Origin: an uncultured Fluviicola sp.
GTDB taxonomy: Bacteria > Bacteroidota > Bacteroidia > Flavobacteriales_D > Crocinitomicaceae
DNA: 64,000 nt
Assembly (NCBI RefSeq): GCF_902168135.1
Contig: NZ_CABHOL010000049.1
Span: forward strand, 47,532 to 111,531
Direction: 5' to 3'
The notes under the pieces were generated by a model. That model had not been told where the DNA came from. It worked only from the letters and a program-made list of their open reading frames with translations, and ran no database searches. Below are positions 49,419 to 59,512 of this stretch, piece after piece. Position numbers and translations under genes: made by a program. Each line of letters opens with the position of its first letter. Position 1 is the stretch's first letter.

Positions 49419-50477
49419 TTAACGCTGATTATACATGTTTTTGTAATAATCCTGGTATGCTCCGGAGGTAACTTCCTGCACCCAGTCCTGGTTATTCAAA
49501 TACCAAACAACTGTATTTTGAAGACCTTCTTCGAAGGTAATACTCGGTTTCCAGCCCAATTCTTCAAACAATTTGGTGGCATCAATTGCGTAGCGCATAT
49601 CGTGGCCGGCACGGTCTTTCACATAAGTAATCAATTCGGCACTTTCTCCTTCCTTACGCCCTAACTCCCGATCCATAATTTTGCATAGTTCACGGATCAG
49701 ATCAATGTTGCGCCATTCGTTCCAGCCGCCGATATTGTAATTACAGCCGATTTCGCCTTTGTGGAAAATCACATCAATTGCTCGGGCATGATCTTCGACC
49801 CACAACCAATCTCTGACATTAATTCCTTCGCCATAAACAGGCAGCGGTTTTTTGTTCAGGATATTGTTGATCATGAGCGGAATCAGTTTCTCGGGATGAT
49901 GGTGGCTCCCGTAATTATTGGAACAATTCGACCGTTTTACCGGGAAACCGTAGGTATGATAATAGGCAGAAACGAAATGGTCTGATGCAGCTTTCGATGC
50001 AGAATAAGGGCTTCTCGGATCGTATGGAGTAGTTTCCGTAAAAAATCCTTCATCACCTAATGACCCGAACACTTCATCGGTGGAAACGTGGTAAAAAATG
50101 TGTCCCTCCAAATCCTTCCAGTAAGCTCTGGCCTGGTTCATCAAATTCACAGTACCAACCACATTGGTGTGCACGAATTCCATCGGTCCTTCAATAGAGC
50201 GGTCTACATGTGATTCTGCTGCCAAATGAATGACATCCGTAACCCGGTATTTTTCGAATGCTTCTTTTACGTCTCGTTCGGAAGTAATGTCTCCTTTGAA
50301 AAAGAGGTGATTTTTTGCATCCATTACGTCCTTCAAATTGGACAGATTTCCTGCATAAGTCAGTGAGTCAAAAGTGATAATTTGATAGGACGGATACTTG
50401 TTTACCAACAAACGCACCAAATGCGACCCGATAAATCCTGCACCACCTGTCACCAATATCTGTTTCTGTGTTGTCAT
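49419..50477 (-). CDS. rfbB: dTDP-glucose 4,6-dehydratase
   Basis: 352 residues from the ATG at 50477 (MTTQKQILVTGGAGFIGSHL). SDR-type enzyme of dTDP-rhamnose and related sugar synthesis. NAD-binding GGAGFIGS near the start, the TDEVFGSLG segment, and the YSASKAASDH motif giving the catalytic Tyr-Lys. rfbA, rfbC and rfbD are not in the window. An in-frame start 21 bases upstream adds a non-homologous tail. Confidence 0.95.
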   Translation of the reverse strand: MTTQKQILVTGGAGFIGSHLVRLLVNKYPSYQIITFDSLTYAGNLSNLKDVMDAKNHLFFKGDITSERDVKEAFEKYRVTDVIHLAAESHVDRSIEGPMEFVHTNVVGTVNLMNQARAYWKDLEGHIFYHVSTDEVFGSLGDEGFFTETTPYDPRSPYSASKAASDHFVSAYYHTYGFPVKRSNCSNNYGSHHHPEKLIPLMINNILNKKPLPVYGEGINVRDWLWVEDHARAIDVIFHKGEIGCNYNIGGWNEWRNIDLIRELCKIMDRELGRKEGESAELITYVKDRAGHDMRYAIDATKLFEELGWKPSITFEEGLQNTVVWYLNNQDWVQEVTSGAYQDYYKNMYNQR

Positions 50478-50505
50478 ACAAAAAGTAAAAATAACCAATT
50501 ACCGG

Positions 50506-50598
50506 GAAACAGAAAGCGAATGAGAGCCAGAATGAGACTATGAATCTCCTTTTTGACTTCCATTTCACGCACCGGTCCTCACATTCTCTTTCTGTTTC
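50506..50598. repeat. Long inverted repeat upstream of rfbB
   Basis: Arms at 50506-50526 (GAAACAGAAAGCGAATGAGA...) and 50578-50598 pair in 19 of 21 positions around a 51-nt loop. It is in the leader of rfbB, between rfbB and the terminator of the next gene. Confidence 0.65.
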
Positions 50599-50660
50599 AC
50601 ATGTTGCTCCCTTAGGATTTTAAGTTTTCGAGCGCGAATTTGAACTAATTGAAATAAAAA

Positions 50661-50689
50661 AAGGGCATCCGTCATTGACGGACACCCTT
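50661..50689. terminator. Terminator after the lectin-like T9SS protein
   Basis: AAGGGCATCCGTC and GACGGACACCCTT around ATT, two non-pairing positions, preceded by an A-run that gives T on the minus strand. Confidence 0.75.
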
Positions 50690-50762
50690 CTAAACTGAGA
50701 TTATACCTAAAAAATTACCGAACAATTTCTAATTAATTCGATAATTGCCTTTAACTCGTTTA

Positions 50763-53700
50763 TTATTCTACTACTAACTTAATCACGCTTGTCTTATCAT
50801 CGCTTTGAACATGCAGGAAGTAAACTCCCGGTGTCAAATCGCTAACAGATACCGTTGTTTTAGCTGTAAAGCTATCGATTGTTCTGATCAAAGCTCCGGC
50901 CATATTGTATACAGATCCTGCAGCCTGAGTTGCAACCGGTAATTCAACTACTACGTAGTCGTTAGCCGGGTTCGGGTATACATTCAAACCTTCAATCGTG
51001 TTTGTTGCAACATCAGCAGTACTTGTAACTACAACCGTTGCAATCACTGTTTCCGTTCCACACTCATTCGTCAAAGTCACAGATACCATTTTAGGACCCG
51101 TAGTTGTAAACTCATGAGTTACAGTTCCCGGTGCGTTTGCAAGCGTTGTACCATCACCGAAATCCCATGAATACTGGTCTGCGTTTTGCGGATTCAGGAC
51201 TGTAAACGTATAAGTCGGCATATTATTTTGCACATAGATTGAAGAAGCTGTAGGAGCGTCCATCACTGAAACGTTAATAGAACCTATACCCACACATCCG
51301 TTAGGAGCCGTTACATTTACAACGTAAGGACCTGCCTGAGTTACCACACGTGTTTGAGTTGTCAATTGAGAACCACTCCACACATAAGATGCTCCGGGGT
51401 TTCCTGCATCCAAAGTTAATGATTCACCCTCACAGATTGTTGTATCGTTTCCTAAAAGAACCGATGGATTAGTGTTTACTACCTCAACTGTCTCGATTTT
51501 CTTCGCGCAAGAAGTAGAACCGTTGCTGCTGATCCAGATATCGTAAGTTCCAGGCTGAACGTTTGTAAACGTACTTGCAGTACCCCATACCGGAGTTGCA
51601 TTTTCAGCAACAAATGCGTATTCCTGGTACAATGCTTTCATGTGGATATCAGAAACCGCCTGTCTCATTGCATCACCTCCGGTAGCAGCACTGAATGCAT
51701 GCTTCCATCCGGTTGTTGTTGCATTAATATAAGCAGCTGGCATTTGAATATTGTTAAATATTGATTCCCCGTCAAGTGTCAAACTTGCCTTTCCTGCAGG
51801 ATTGATCGTTAACACAACCTGTACATCTGTTTTCAATTTCCAGGAATTTACATTTGGAGTGTAGAACAAAGTAGTTCCAGCAGTCGGTGTAACCGATGTC
51901 CCACTTACCCCGCCTGTATTTCCGTATACCAGGTAAATTCCAACTTCATTAGGACTATTACCTGCTGCATCAAATACCAGTCTCAATTTAGATCCGCTAC
52001 CATTTTGGTTCGCATTTGCCGCTAAATCATCTCCAAAAGAGTAAGTGATTCCATCGGCACCACCCGTACCCCATGTATTGATCGGCTGATCGGCAGTCAT
52101 TTTAAACGAAACAGACATCGCATTATTAATTCCCGTATGGAAGTTCGGATCGTCAATCACAATGGAAGCTGATCCGATGCTTGTTGCTGATGGAGTAATA
52201 ACACCTCTTCCACCTACGATTGCAGCACCTCCGTTAAACGTAATGTTCATAGCATCCGTTAAAGGATTAGCCAAAGGATTGGTATAAACCACTTCTTCTA
52301 CCTGCTGTCCGAAAACGTAATCCAAACTTACGGTACCTCCTAAATTATTACAGTCGTAATCCACCACTGTCACATCCGCTCCGAAACCAACAACAATTGA
52401 AGTTGAGATAGAATCAACAGCATCCGGGCAAGTGTTTGATCTGAAATCAGTGTATACTTTATAGATACTGTCTGTCGCAGGTGTGAAGTTATAGGTATTG
52501 GAAGTACTCCAGTCTTGTAAGATTGCACCGTCAGCACCGATGAATTTGTATTCATAAGCTCCACCTCCGTTGATTACTGCAGGCGCAACGGTTGCTGTAA
52601 CTGTTACAGGCGTACCCGGAGCACAAAGTTCTGTTGGAGCATAAACAGCAGTTCGCTGGATTTTAGATAGCGGGCTAACCAATGTTGTTACCGTATCTTT
52701 ACATCCGGCTAAATCGGTTCCGATCAAGGTATAAAGTGTTGAGTTTGTCGGATTCGCTATTACAGTATCGTTATTTGCAACATTCAATCCGGCAGCAGGT
52801 GTCCAGGCATAAGTATCAGCACCTTCAGCGATAACGGTTACAGCATCTCCTGCACAGTAAGCAACATCAGTCTCGTTTAAAGAAAGTGTCGGAGCAACAT
52901 TATAAGTTATTGTAGCTTCTTCTGAAATATCAGACATCCCCGAGTTGTCACAAGTAACCTGTGCACGGATGTTCATTGTTGTTGTCGGTACTGTTGAGTA
53001 AACAGAAGTATCCGAGTTTGCATACGGAACCCATCCGGAACCGTCATTGTATTCCCATTGGTAGCTGTAACCACTCAAGAATGGCAATCCACTTAGCGAA
53101 AGATTCACGGAAGCCCCTGTATTTGAACAAACAGATGCAGCCGATGTTACCGCATTCGCATGTACAGGTGTTCCTGAACAAGGACCTGTTGTTTCATGAA
53201 CGAATTGCGTTTGAGCAACATAACCGAATCTGTTGTTTGCTGTCGGCGGTGCCGCAGGATCAGGGTTGTTGCCGTCATTGCGGTACAAAATGGATCGGTT
53301 GGCTCCTGTTGAATGGTTTCTCCAGGTAACAGTTGACCAACCAGAAGTATTTTCATCAATAGCAAGAACTACGTTACTTACTCCATCCCATAAGAACGGA
53401 GTGGATAATGTAATCTCCATCCAACTGTTTCCTGCAGGTGCTGTCACGTTCCCTGAAAACACCTGAGTCATACTTGCCAAAGGAACCCAGGAGGTATTCG
53501 TCGCGAAATCAGTCTGTGCTGTTGACCCCATGAACATAGTCCATGCCGTTGAAGACGATAGGTTTCCAGAGACGTAGAAAAAGCGGACTTTCGTGATCAA
53601 ACTTGGAGTTCCCTGCATAGCAGGAGCAAAATCAGTTGACAAGTAAATTTGCTGGGTGTAATTGTAACCATAGTTACCATAGATCGGCATCTCAGTCGAG

Positions 53701-53837
53701 GTGTTTGTTCCTGTTGCCAGCGAGGTTGTAACCGTCTGCGCAAAAGAAAGCAAAGAACCCATCGACATCAGGGCACCCAGTGCAAGGCTCCTTGAAATCG
53801 ATCGATTCCTCATTTTAAAAGTTGTAAGTTTCTTCAT
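50763..53837 (-). CDS. Large secreted protein with lectin-like and PKD domains and T9SS type A sorting domain
   Basis: 1024 residues. Signal peptide to SFAQTV. N-terminal beta-sandwich (~60-200), Ig-like modules with CDNSGMSDISEEATITYN, an L-type lectin-like domain ~565-730 (MSVSFKMTADQPINTWGTGG, ADGITYSFGDDLAANANQNG, LRLVFDAAGNSPNEVGIYL), a PKD domain (YSWDFGDGTTLANAPGTV), and a type A sorting domain (NVYPNPANDYVVVELPVATQ to IKLVVE). It should be on or released from the cell surface and bind glycans. The lectin assignment is by resemblance. Confidence 0.85.
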   Translation of the reverse strand: MKKLTTFKMRNRSISRSLALGALMSMGSLLSFAQTVTTSLATGTNTSTEMPIYGNYGYNYTQQIYLSTDFAPAMQGTPSLITKVRFFYVSGNLSSSTAWTMFMGSTAQTDFATNTSWVPLASMTQVFSGNVTAPAGNSWMEITLSTPFLWDGVSNVVLAIDENTSGWSTVTWRNHSTGANRSILYRNDGNNPDPAAPPTANNRFGYVAQTQFVHETTGPCSGTPVHANAVTSAASVCSNTGASVNLSLSGLPFLSGYSYQWEYNDGSGWVPYANSDTSVYSTVPTTTMNIRAQVTCDNSGMSDISEEATITYNVAPTLSLNETDVAYCAGDAVTVIAEGADTYAWTPAAGLNVANNDTVIANPTNSTLYTLIGTDLAGCKDTVTTLVSPLSKIQRTAVYAPTELCAPGTPVTVTATVAPAVINGGGAYEYKFIGADGAILQDWSTSNTYNFTPATDSIYKVYTDFRSNTCPDAVDSISTSIVVGFGADVTVVDYDCNNLGGTVSLDYVFGQQVEEVVYTNPLANPLTDAMNITFNGGAAIVGGRGVITPSATSIGSASIVIDDPNFHTGINNAMSVSFKMTADQPINTWGTGGADGITYSFGDDLAANANQNGSGSKLRLVFDAAGNSPNEVGIYLVYGNTGGVSGTSVTPTAGTTLFYTPNVNSWKLKTDVQVVLTINPAGKASLTLDGESIFNNIQMPAAYINATTTGWKHAFSAATGGDAMRQAVSDIHMKALYQEYAFVAENATPVWGTASTFTNVQPGTYDIWISSNGSTSCAKKIETVEVVNTNPSVLLGNDTTICEGESLTLDAGNPGASYVWSGSQLTTQTRVVTQAGPYVVNVTAPNGCVGIGSINVSVMDAPTASSIYVQNNMPTYTFTVLNPQNADQYSWDFGDGTTLANAPGTVTHEFTTTGPKMVSVTLTNECGTETVIATVVVTSTADVATNTIEGLNVYPNPANDYVVVELPVATQAAGSVYNMAGALIRTIDSFTAKTTVSVSDLTPGVYFLHVQSDDKTSVIKLVVE

Positions 53838-53978
53838 ATAGATTATGATAAGTTTAATAATAGGCTAATTTAGAAAGAACGTAGAGTTTTTACTAAATGA
53901 TTAGTGAGACAAAAAGGGGACAAACAATATTTTGTGAAATGATTAACAGTTCCGGCTTTTTAAGCGGGGAAAATTAAA

Positions 53979-55607
53979 CTAAATGCTTTTGATAAAGCGG
54001 GTAAGATCGTCCAACGACTCAATGTTCAGTTTTTTACGAAGCCTCAAATTTGTCTTCCGAACCGAGTCCGGAGAAATAGCGAGTGTACGTGCCATTTCCA
54101 AATTCGATAAATTCAGTTTGATTAATGCCGCCAAACGGATTTCAGCTGCCGTAATTTCCGGAAAGCGTTCCTGGAAAAAATCAAAGAACCCAGGATTTAA
54201 TTTTTCAAAAAGTCTTTTAAACTCGATCCAATCGTTTTCCGTCAGCAGTGAAAAAGACTGCAGGTCATTCAACATGGTCTCTTTTTCAGAATCCGTTACG
54301 GAATGCCGGTTCTTTTCAAAAGTTTCAACCTGCTCCTGCAATTCGAAGATTACTTTATTCTTATCGAACATGGTGGAAAGCAATGCACGCATTTCACGTT
54401 CGGTTGCATGCAATTCGTCTTCCATCTGCTGTGCCCTCAGGGTCAAAAGCTCTTTGTCCTGTTTCCGTTTACGCTGGATCTGTTTGATGATGATGAAACT
54501 GGTTAGCCCCAAAATAAGACAGATAACAAACAATCCCAGAATAATCAGGTCATCCGTTTTTTTCTTCTCTTTGTAAATGTTGTTCTCCCCCTGCTTTCGT
54601 TCGAATTCAATTTGGAATTCGGCATTTTGAATATTCAGGAACTGCCTTTTTTCATCGTTGATCTCTTTATAGGAAATGTACTTACGAAAACTTTTTAAAG
54701 CCATTTCATATTGACCCAATTTCTCATAGTATGAGATCTTCGTGCGGTAGTAAGTTCCCCAAAGCTGCGGATTTGTCTCATGCTTCATCAAGCTGTCAAA
54801 CACCTGCATTTTTACGGTTGATTGGGCCAGTTTATTTTCCATCAGATCAAGCTCTATCAATAAAGCCAATGCATTGATCTGGCTGTTTGTCTGACTGCTT
54901 TTAGAACTGACTTCATAATCGAATTCGATCAGTTTACGGGCTTTTTTGTTTTCTTTCTTGCTCAACGCAATATATCCCAGGTTACCGGACAAAATTCCCA
55001 TCCATGCTTCATCTTTTAGCTTTACCGCCTGGTCATATGCTTTTTGAAGGTAGTATTCGGAAGTCTTGTTATCCTGTTTATCCCTGTAAATCAAACTCAA
55101 AGTATTGTAGAGCTTAATTTTACTTATCTCTGAAACATGCGAGTGATGCAGTGCAATATTCAGGTGTTTTTCAGAAAGATCAAACCTTCTGAAGAAATAA
55201 TATACCTGACCTAATGTTTCGTGAAAATATGCGAGATATGGTTTTTGAGAAGTATAAACATCCTTTTCTTCGCGAAGGGTTATGTAAAGAAAATAATAGG
55301 CTTCCCGGTGTTTTTGTCCATCACTCAGTCTGTGGCCTATTGCAAAACACAATTCAGGGTATTCTTCCGTTTCGGTAATCTTGTCCTCTTTACATAGCAG
55401 CTTCAGGAAATGGTCCCATTCTGTACTTTTTGAAAAATCGGATTGGTGATAATTCTCAAAAAGTTGAACAAAAGAGATTCCCTTATTCTCGTGTTCTGAA
55501 ACAATCTTCGAAAATCCCTGCTCTGCGTTCAGCAGTGCGTGGGAAGAAAATGAAATCAGCGCACAAGAAAGTAAAAATAAGGTTAAACGGTAGCAAATGT
55601 GTTTCAA
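53979..55607 (-). CDS. Membrane TPR protein with LuxR-type helix-turn-helix
   Basis: 542 residues. Signal sequence (LTLFLLSCALISFSSHALLN), TPR-like helices ~85-330, a TM helix at ~354-376 (LIILGLFVICLILGLTSFII), a coiled coil ~380-435, then a C-terminal HTH ~480-540 (ITAAEIRLAALIKLNLSNLE, MARTLAISPDSVRKTNLRLR). A widespread Bacteroidetes architecture with sensing outside and DNA binding inside; its targets are unknown. It sits between two large T9SS adhesins and is transcribed separately (TACTTTTG at 55632-55639). Confidence 0.88.
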   Translation of the reverse strand: MKHICYRLTLFLLSCALISFSSHALLNAEQGFSKIVSEHENKGISFVQLFENYHQSDFSKSTEWDHFLKLLCKEDKITETEEYPELCFAIGHRLSDGQKHREAYYFLYITLREEKDVYTSQKPYLAYFHETLGQVYYFFRRFDLSEKHLNIALHHSHVSEISKIKLYNTLSLIYRDKQDNKTSEYYLQKAYDQAVKLKDEAWMGILSGNLGYIALSKKENKKARKLIEFDYEVSSKSSQTNSQINALALLIELDLMENKLAQSTVKMQVFDSLMKHETNPQLWGTYYRTKISYYEKLGQYEMALKSFRKYISYKEINDEKRQFLNIQNAEFQIEFERKQGENNIYKEKKKTDDLIILGLFVICLILGLTSFIIIKQIQRKRKQDKELLTLRAQQMEDELHATEREMRALLSTMFDKNKVIFELQEQVETFEKNRHSVTDSEKETMLNDLQSFSLLTENDWIEFKRLFEKLNPGFFDFFQERFPEITAAEIRLAALIKLNLSNLEMARTLAISPDSVRKTNLRLRKKLNIESLDDLTRFIKSI

Positions 55608-55631
55608 CGTGTATCAACTAGGGGTATCCAA

Positions 55632-55639
55632 CAAAAGTA
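55632..55639 (-). promoter_or_regulatory. -7 box of the TPR-LuxR regulator
   Basis: TACTTTTG on the minus strand, 24 bases before the ATG at 55607. Confidence 0.5.
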
Positions 55640-55740
55640 AACTATTTATTCTTTAGAGAAAAGCCCGGAAATGGCTCTCCCCAGTTCACTAGACGAATAA
55701 CACGGAATTTAGTTGTTTATTGCCTGAAGCTCTTTATTTC

Positions 55741-58700
55741 TTATCTCTGAAGGTTTAAATGCCCCGAAAACTCATACTTTTGATCGTTGTCGTCGTCTTT
55801 GAAACGGATAACCCAGATATAAATTCCAACTTGTGACATGCCGCCTCCGGCATATGTGCCATCCCAGCCTACTTGTGTATCTCTGGATTCAAACACCAAT
55901 TCTCCCCAGCGATTATAGACGTAAAACTCGTAGCTTGCGGGCGAAAATCCTGCTGTCATGATCGGAAGGAAAATATTGTTGTGCTCGTCACCGTCCGGGG
56001 TAAATGTATTCGGAACATAGAACAGCAGTTGATCCTTAACTATTACAATTCGACTTGTTGTATCCCGGCATCCCTGATCTGAGATCACGATTAGCTCCAC
56101 GTTGTAATTCCCGACCTGACCTATTGGAAACTGGTGGACAGGACTTACTTCGTCGGAAGTTGTGCCGTCATCAAAATTCCAGAAATTCTCATTGTTTAAT
56201 GTAGAAGCATTTTCAAAGGTTGTAGTCGGGTCGAATGAGAACACCTGTTGTGGATTCGCACTGAAACTTGCAACCGGCAAAGGATCCACACAAATCATGT
56301 TCGAAATGGTTTCGCTTGTCGTACACAAACCATCTGCTGTAATTGTCAAAGTCACGTCGAAACAATCAATTCCGGTATATTGGTGAGCTACCGTTGAATT
56401 ATTCGAAGACAAAGTTCCGTCTCCCAAATCCCACGTTACAACAGAACCTGGGTTTGCCGTACTTTCATTGATAAACGCAACATCCAAAGGAAAGCATCCT
56501 TTGTCAACGTCTGATGAGAAAGCAATAATCGGGTTTTCCGTGATTTGAATATTCACTTTTACGGTATCTTTTACACACATTGTATCAGCAGGCAAAACAT
56601 ATGCGAACTGGTAATTCCCATTCGGGAGCAAAGACAAGTCAAGAACTCCGGCAGCTGCATCGAACTGGTTGGACGGAGACAAGGAAGTTTCTGTCCAATA
56701 TGGAGCCAATGTCTGGAAAGCACCGGTTGTGTATTGGTCGAGGTCCACTGTTGATCCCGAAGAATTACACAGATGGAGGCTCGTAGGATTCACTCCTATC
56801 GGCTGGCTGTTTACCAGGATCTGGAACCTGCTTGTATCGTTCGGACAATAATTCCCGAATACCACGTATTCAGCCAGGTTCGAACCGATTGCTCCATTCA
56901 CGGTCAATTGTCCGGCCGCAGTTAAACTCGTTCCGAAACCACCGTTTACATCCGACCAGGTACCACCTGATGTACTTCCCGCACTTCGTAAGTTATTCAA
57001 ATCCACCACGCCGTTCGTTTCACACCAAACAGCCAAACTATCGTTTCCGGCATGTTTCTGTGCTTCAACAGTTAACGTCATCGAATCTGTTTTAGCACAT
57101 TGGGATGCATTCGTAACAGTTACCTGGTAGGTTCCGGCAGTTGTTACACTCAATGTTTGATCGGTTGACCCATCGTTCCACAAATACGTTTCGCCCGGAT
57201 TTTGGGCATCCAGAACCAAAGTTGATCCTTCACAGATGGTTGTATCCGGACCTAAATTTACGACCGGAAACGCACTGTATGAGACAACTACCGTATCGTA
57301 GGAATAGCAAATCGGTTTGAAGGTAATGTCATCCAAAACAAAGTCATTTCCACCCGGATTGATATTTTGGTTTGCAATACAGATTTGAGCGGAATTATTC
57401 AAGCCGGAGTTCCAAACCTGGAAATATTGCTGCCAGGTACATCCGATGGTAGAAGTGGAAAATACCGGCCCTATGGAAGTTCCGTTGATAGTAAACTGCA
57501 ATTGGGCAACATTTACTTCATTCAAAGCATTGGTTACCCAGGTCCCGAATTGATAGTCCGTATTTGATTGAACGGGTACATTTTGACACCAAACATTGAT
57601 TCCCGGTGTTCCGGATCCGTTTACAACCATCATTTGAGTTCCCGGAGCAGGTGTGTGATCTGCACATGCTGTAAAGTTGCTGTGCGCGGAAAAAGGAGAC
57701 GCTACAATGGCATATGTTCCAGGATCAGATACAAGTCCCCAGCTTCCCCCGGTTCCAACGGTATAACCGGTTGTGAAGCCCGTATTCCCTGATTCAAAAT
57801 CACCGTTGACGATTTGGTTGTTTCCCAGTTTTCCGACTTTGACACTGTATGTCCCCGGACTGGTGATAAACCTGGTCGAAGCTGTAGAATTATTGTTCCA
57901 CTTATAGGAATCATAAGGGCCTGATGCAGCCGCATTTAAAGTGATGGTCTGTCCGGTACACAAAGTTGTGTCCGGTCCCAGGTTCACAGACGGGATGTTC
58001 CCGATAGTGATCGTAAAGTTAGCAGCATCATTGACACACCCACCCGTGCCGGCCACCGTGTAAGTAAACGTGTAGGTTCCCTGACCTAAACCGCTGGTAT
58101 TAAACACGGAAGTCCCGGAATTGAAATTTCCGGAAGCCGGAGTCGTTGTTTCTGACCAGGTTCCCCCTGCAGAAGATCCGCCAGACAAAAAGGAAGACAT
58201 CGTAATGGCCGGACCAGGTCCGCAATAGTAAGCACCGTTATCAAAACCTGCTGAAGGCTGCTGTGAAATTGTAATCGTAAAGGACTCTTCATCGGAACAA
58301 CCGGCTGCTCCGCCAAAGGCATACAGAGTTTGTGAAGTGGTGATTATTTGCCCCGGGTTGTAAGCTGTCCCCGTTCCTCCAGGACCTGTATAATACTTCT
58401 CGTTTCCGGCAAGAGTACTTCCTGTTATTGCAGGCAAAGTGTAGGAAGTACAAGCCTGCACATTAGCGATCGGATTGAGGCTGGGAGTTGAAACCAATGA
58501 AACCGTTACTTGTGCAACTGAGTCCGCACAACCTGCAGCGCCGTCAATCGTGTAAGTATAAACACCATTCGTGTTCACCCCCGGTGAAAAGGTTCCCTGG
58601 TAACCGTTGGTTAATGCGGAAGGGCCTGTCCAGACTCCGCCTTGTGACAAATCGGTGTTTATGGTAGTGTACAAATCTGTCGTACCTGTTCCTGCACAAG

Positions 58701-59274
58701 CTGAAAGCGTTCTGAGGATCGGGTTCGGAGTACATTGCGATAAACGAAGGTCATCAAAACCGGCATCATTTCCCGGACCTCCGATCAGGTTTGTTACGAT
58801 CTCGAAAGTAATGGAAGTTGTTGTGGGAGTGAAAGCTGTCATCGTAATATCGTTCCAAAGACTTCCGGTTACAACGGTCTGTGTCACCAGGATAACACCG
58901 TTTGCATCTTTCACATTAAAAGTCAGGTTATTACTACTCGACCACGCATCTCTGGTAGAAAAACTGAAGCGGTAAGATTGTCCAGGACATATGTCAGCAA
59001 ATGGCTGAGAATATAATAGCCCGGTATATCCGTCAGCGATATTCAGGTACATTCCTTTGGAACCGGTGCGAACACAACCGGGATAAGTTTGCGGATCATT
59101 CTGATAGGTTGAGCCCGGAATGATATATGGAATCGGTGTGGAGTATTCGAAAGAATCAAAAAAAACGGAAGTCCATGTGCACTGCGAAAAGCCATTGAAA
59201 TGTATTCCTACAGCAATGAAGAACACCCATTTAATTGATTTGGAGAGATTATTCAATATCATCGTTATGAACAT
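55741..59274 (-). CDS. Giant secreted adhesin with carbohydrate-binding-like module and T9SS type B domain
   Basis: 1177 residues (1173 from a second ATG at 59262). Signal peptide to HFNGFSQCTW. N-terminal jelly-roll (SQPFADICPGQSYRFSFSTR), several Ig-like/SprB-like modules, a CBM-like insert ~490-650 (NQIVNGDFESGNTGFTTGYT, ACADHTPAPGTQMMVVNGSG), two NLGPDTT-C repeats, PKD domains (VVTWDLGDGTLSSNNSTVAH, ENFWNFDDGTTSDEVSPVHQ), and a type B C-terminus (TFTPDGDEHNNIFLPIMTAG, VYNRWGELVFESRD). T9SS cargo, probably a gliding or attachment adhesin. Confidence 0.87.
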   Translation of the reverse strand: MFITMILNNLSKSIKWVFFIAVGIHFNGFSQCTWTSVFFDSFEYSTPIPYIIPGSTYQNDPQTYPGCVRTGSKGMYLNIADGYTGLLYSQPFADICPGQSYRFSFSTRDAWSSSNNLTFNVKDANGVILVTQTVVTGSLWNDITMTAFTPTTTSITFEIVTNLIGGPGNDAGFDDLRLSQCTPNPILRTLSACAGTGTTDLYTTINTDLSQGGVWTGPSALTNGYQGTFSPGVNTNGVYTYTIDGAAGCADSVAQVTVSLVSTPSLNPIANVQACTSYTLPAITGSTLAGNEKYYTGPGGTGTAYNPGQIITTSQTLYAFGGAAGCSDEESFTITISQQPSAGFDNGAYYCGPGPAITMSSFLSGGSSAGGTWSETTTPASGNFNSGTSVFNTSGLGQGTYTFTYTVAGTGGCVNDAANFTITIGNIPSVNLGPDTTLCTGQTITLNAAASGPYDSYKWNNNSTASTRFITSPGTYSVKVGKLGNNQIVNGDFESGNTGFTTGYTVGTGGSWGLVSDPGTYAIVASPFSAHSNFTACADHTPAPGTQMMVVNGSGTPGINVWCQNVPVQSNTDYQFGTWVTNALNEVNVAQLQFTINGTSIGPVFSTSTIGCTWQQYFQVWNSGLNNSAQICIANQNINPGGNDFVLDDITFKPICYSYDTVVVSYSAFPVVNLGPDTTICEGSTLVLDAQNPGETYLWNDGSTDQTLSVTTAGTYQVTVTNASQCAKTDSMTLTVEAQKHAGNDSLAVWCETNGVVDLNNLRSAGSTSGGTWSDVNGGFGTSLTAAGQLTVNGAIGSNLAEYVVFGNYCPNDTSRFQILVNSQPIGVNPTSLHLCNSSGSTVDLDQYTTGAFQTLAPYWTETSLSPSNQFDAAAGVLDLSLLPNGNYQFAYVLPADTMCVKDTVKVNIQITENPIIAFSSDVDKGCFPLDVAFINESTANPGSVVTWDLGDGTLSSNNSTVAHQYTGIDCFDVTLTITADGLCTTSETISNMICVDPLPVASFSANPQQVFSFDPTTTFENASTLNNENFWNFDDGTTSDEVSPVHQFPIGQVGNYNVELIVISDQGCRDTTSRIVIVKDQLLFYVPNTFTPDGDEHNNIFLPIMTAGFSPASYEFYVYNRWGELVFESRDTQVGWDGTYAGGGMSQVGIYIWVIRFKDDDNDQKYEFSGHLNLQR

Positions 59275-59345
59275 TACTTTAACTAGTAAACTTCAAATGT
59301 AGGTTAACGTTGCTTTATATATACGGGACAAAAGCGGGACAAAAC

Positions 59346-59371
59346 AAAAAAAACGGACAAGCCGTTTTTTT
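59346..59371. terminator. Terminator after the nucleotide-sugar operon
   Basis: A-run plus ACGG, loop ACAAG, CCGT plus T-run (10-bp stem). It ends transcription from the 59513 gene on the minus strand. Confidence 0.8.
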
Positions 59372-59395
59372 CTTAACATTAAAATTATTCATTAG

Positions 59396-59507
59396 TTCAA
59401 AAAGCTTCAAAGCTTCTTCGCTCTGTGTCTTCGCTGAAAGTTCAGCATAAGCGTAATAAGCTTCGAAGGTTCAAAAAGAGTTTAAAGTGTTCATTTGAAC
59501 ATTTGAA
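59396..59507. repeat. TTCAAA/TTTGAAC and CTTCGAAG-rich intergenic repeat
   Basis: Contains AGTTCAAAAAGCTTCAAAGC, then CTTCGAAGGTTCAAAAAGAG with TTTAAA (59461-59486, inverted copy at 46323-46347), then GTTCATTTGAACATTTGAAC. No gene. Confidence 0.6.
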
Positions 59508-59512
59508 CCAAT

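Noticed and set aside
48673..50477. Complete rfb (dTDP-rhamnose) cluster
   Set aside because: Only rfbB is present; no rfbA, rfbC or rfbD was found in the window.
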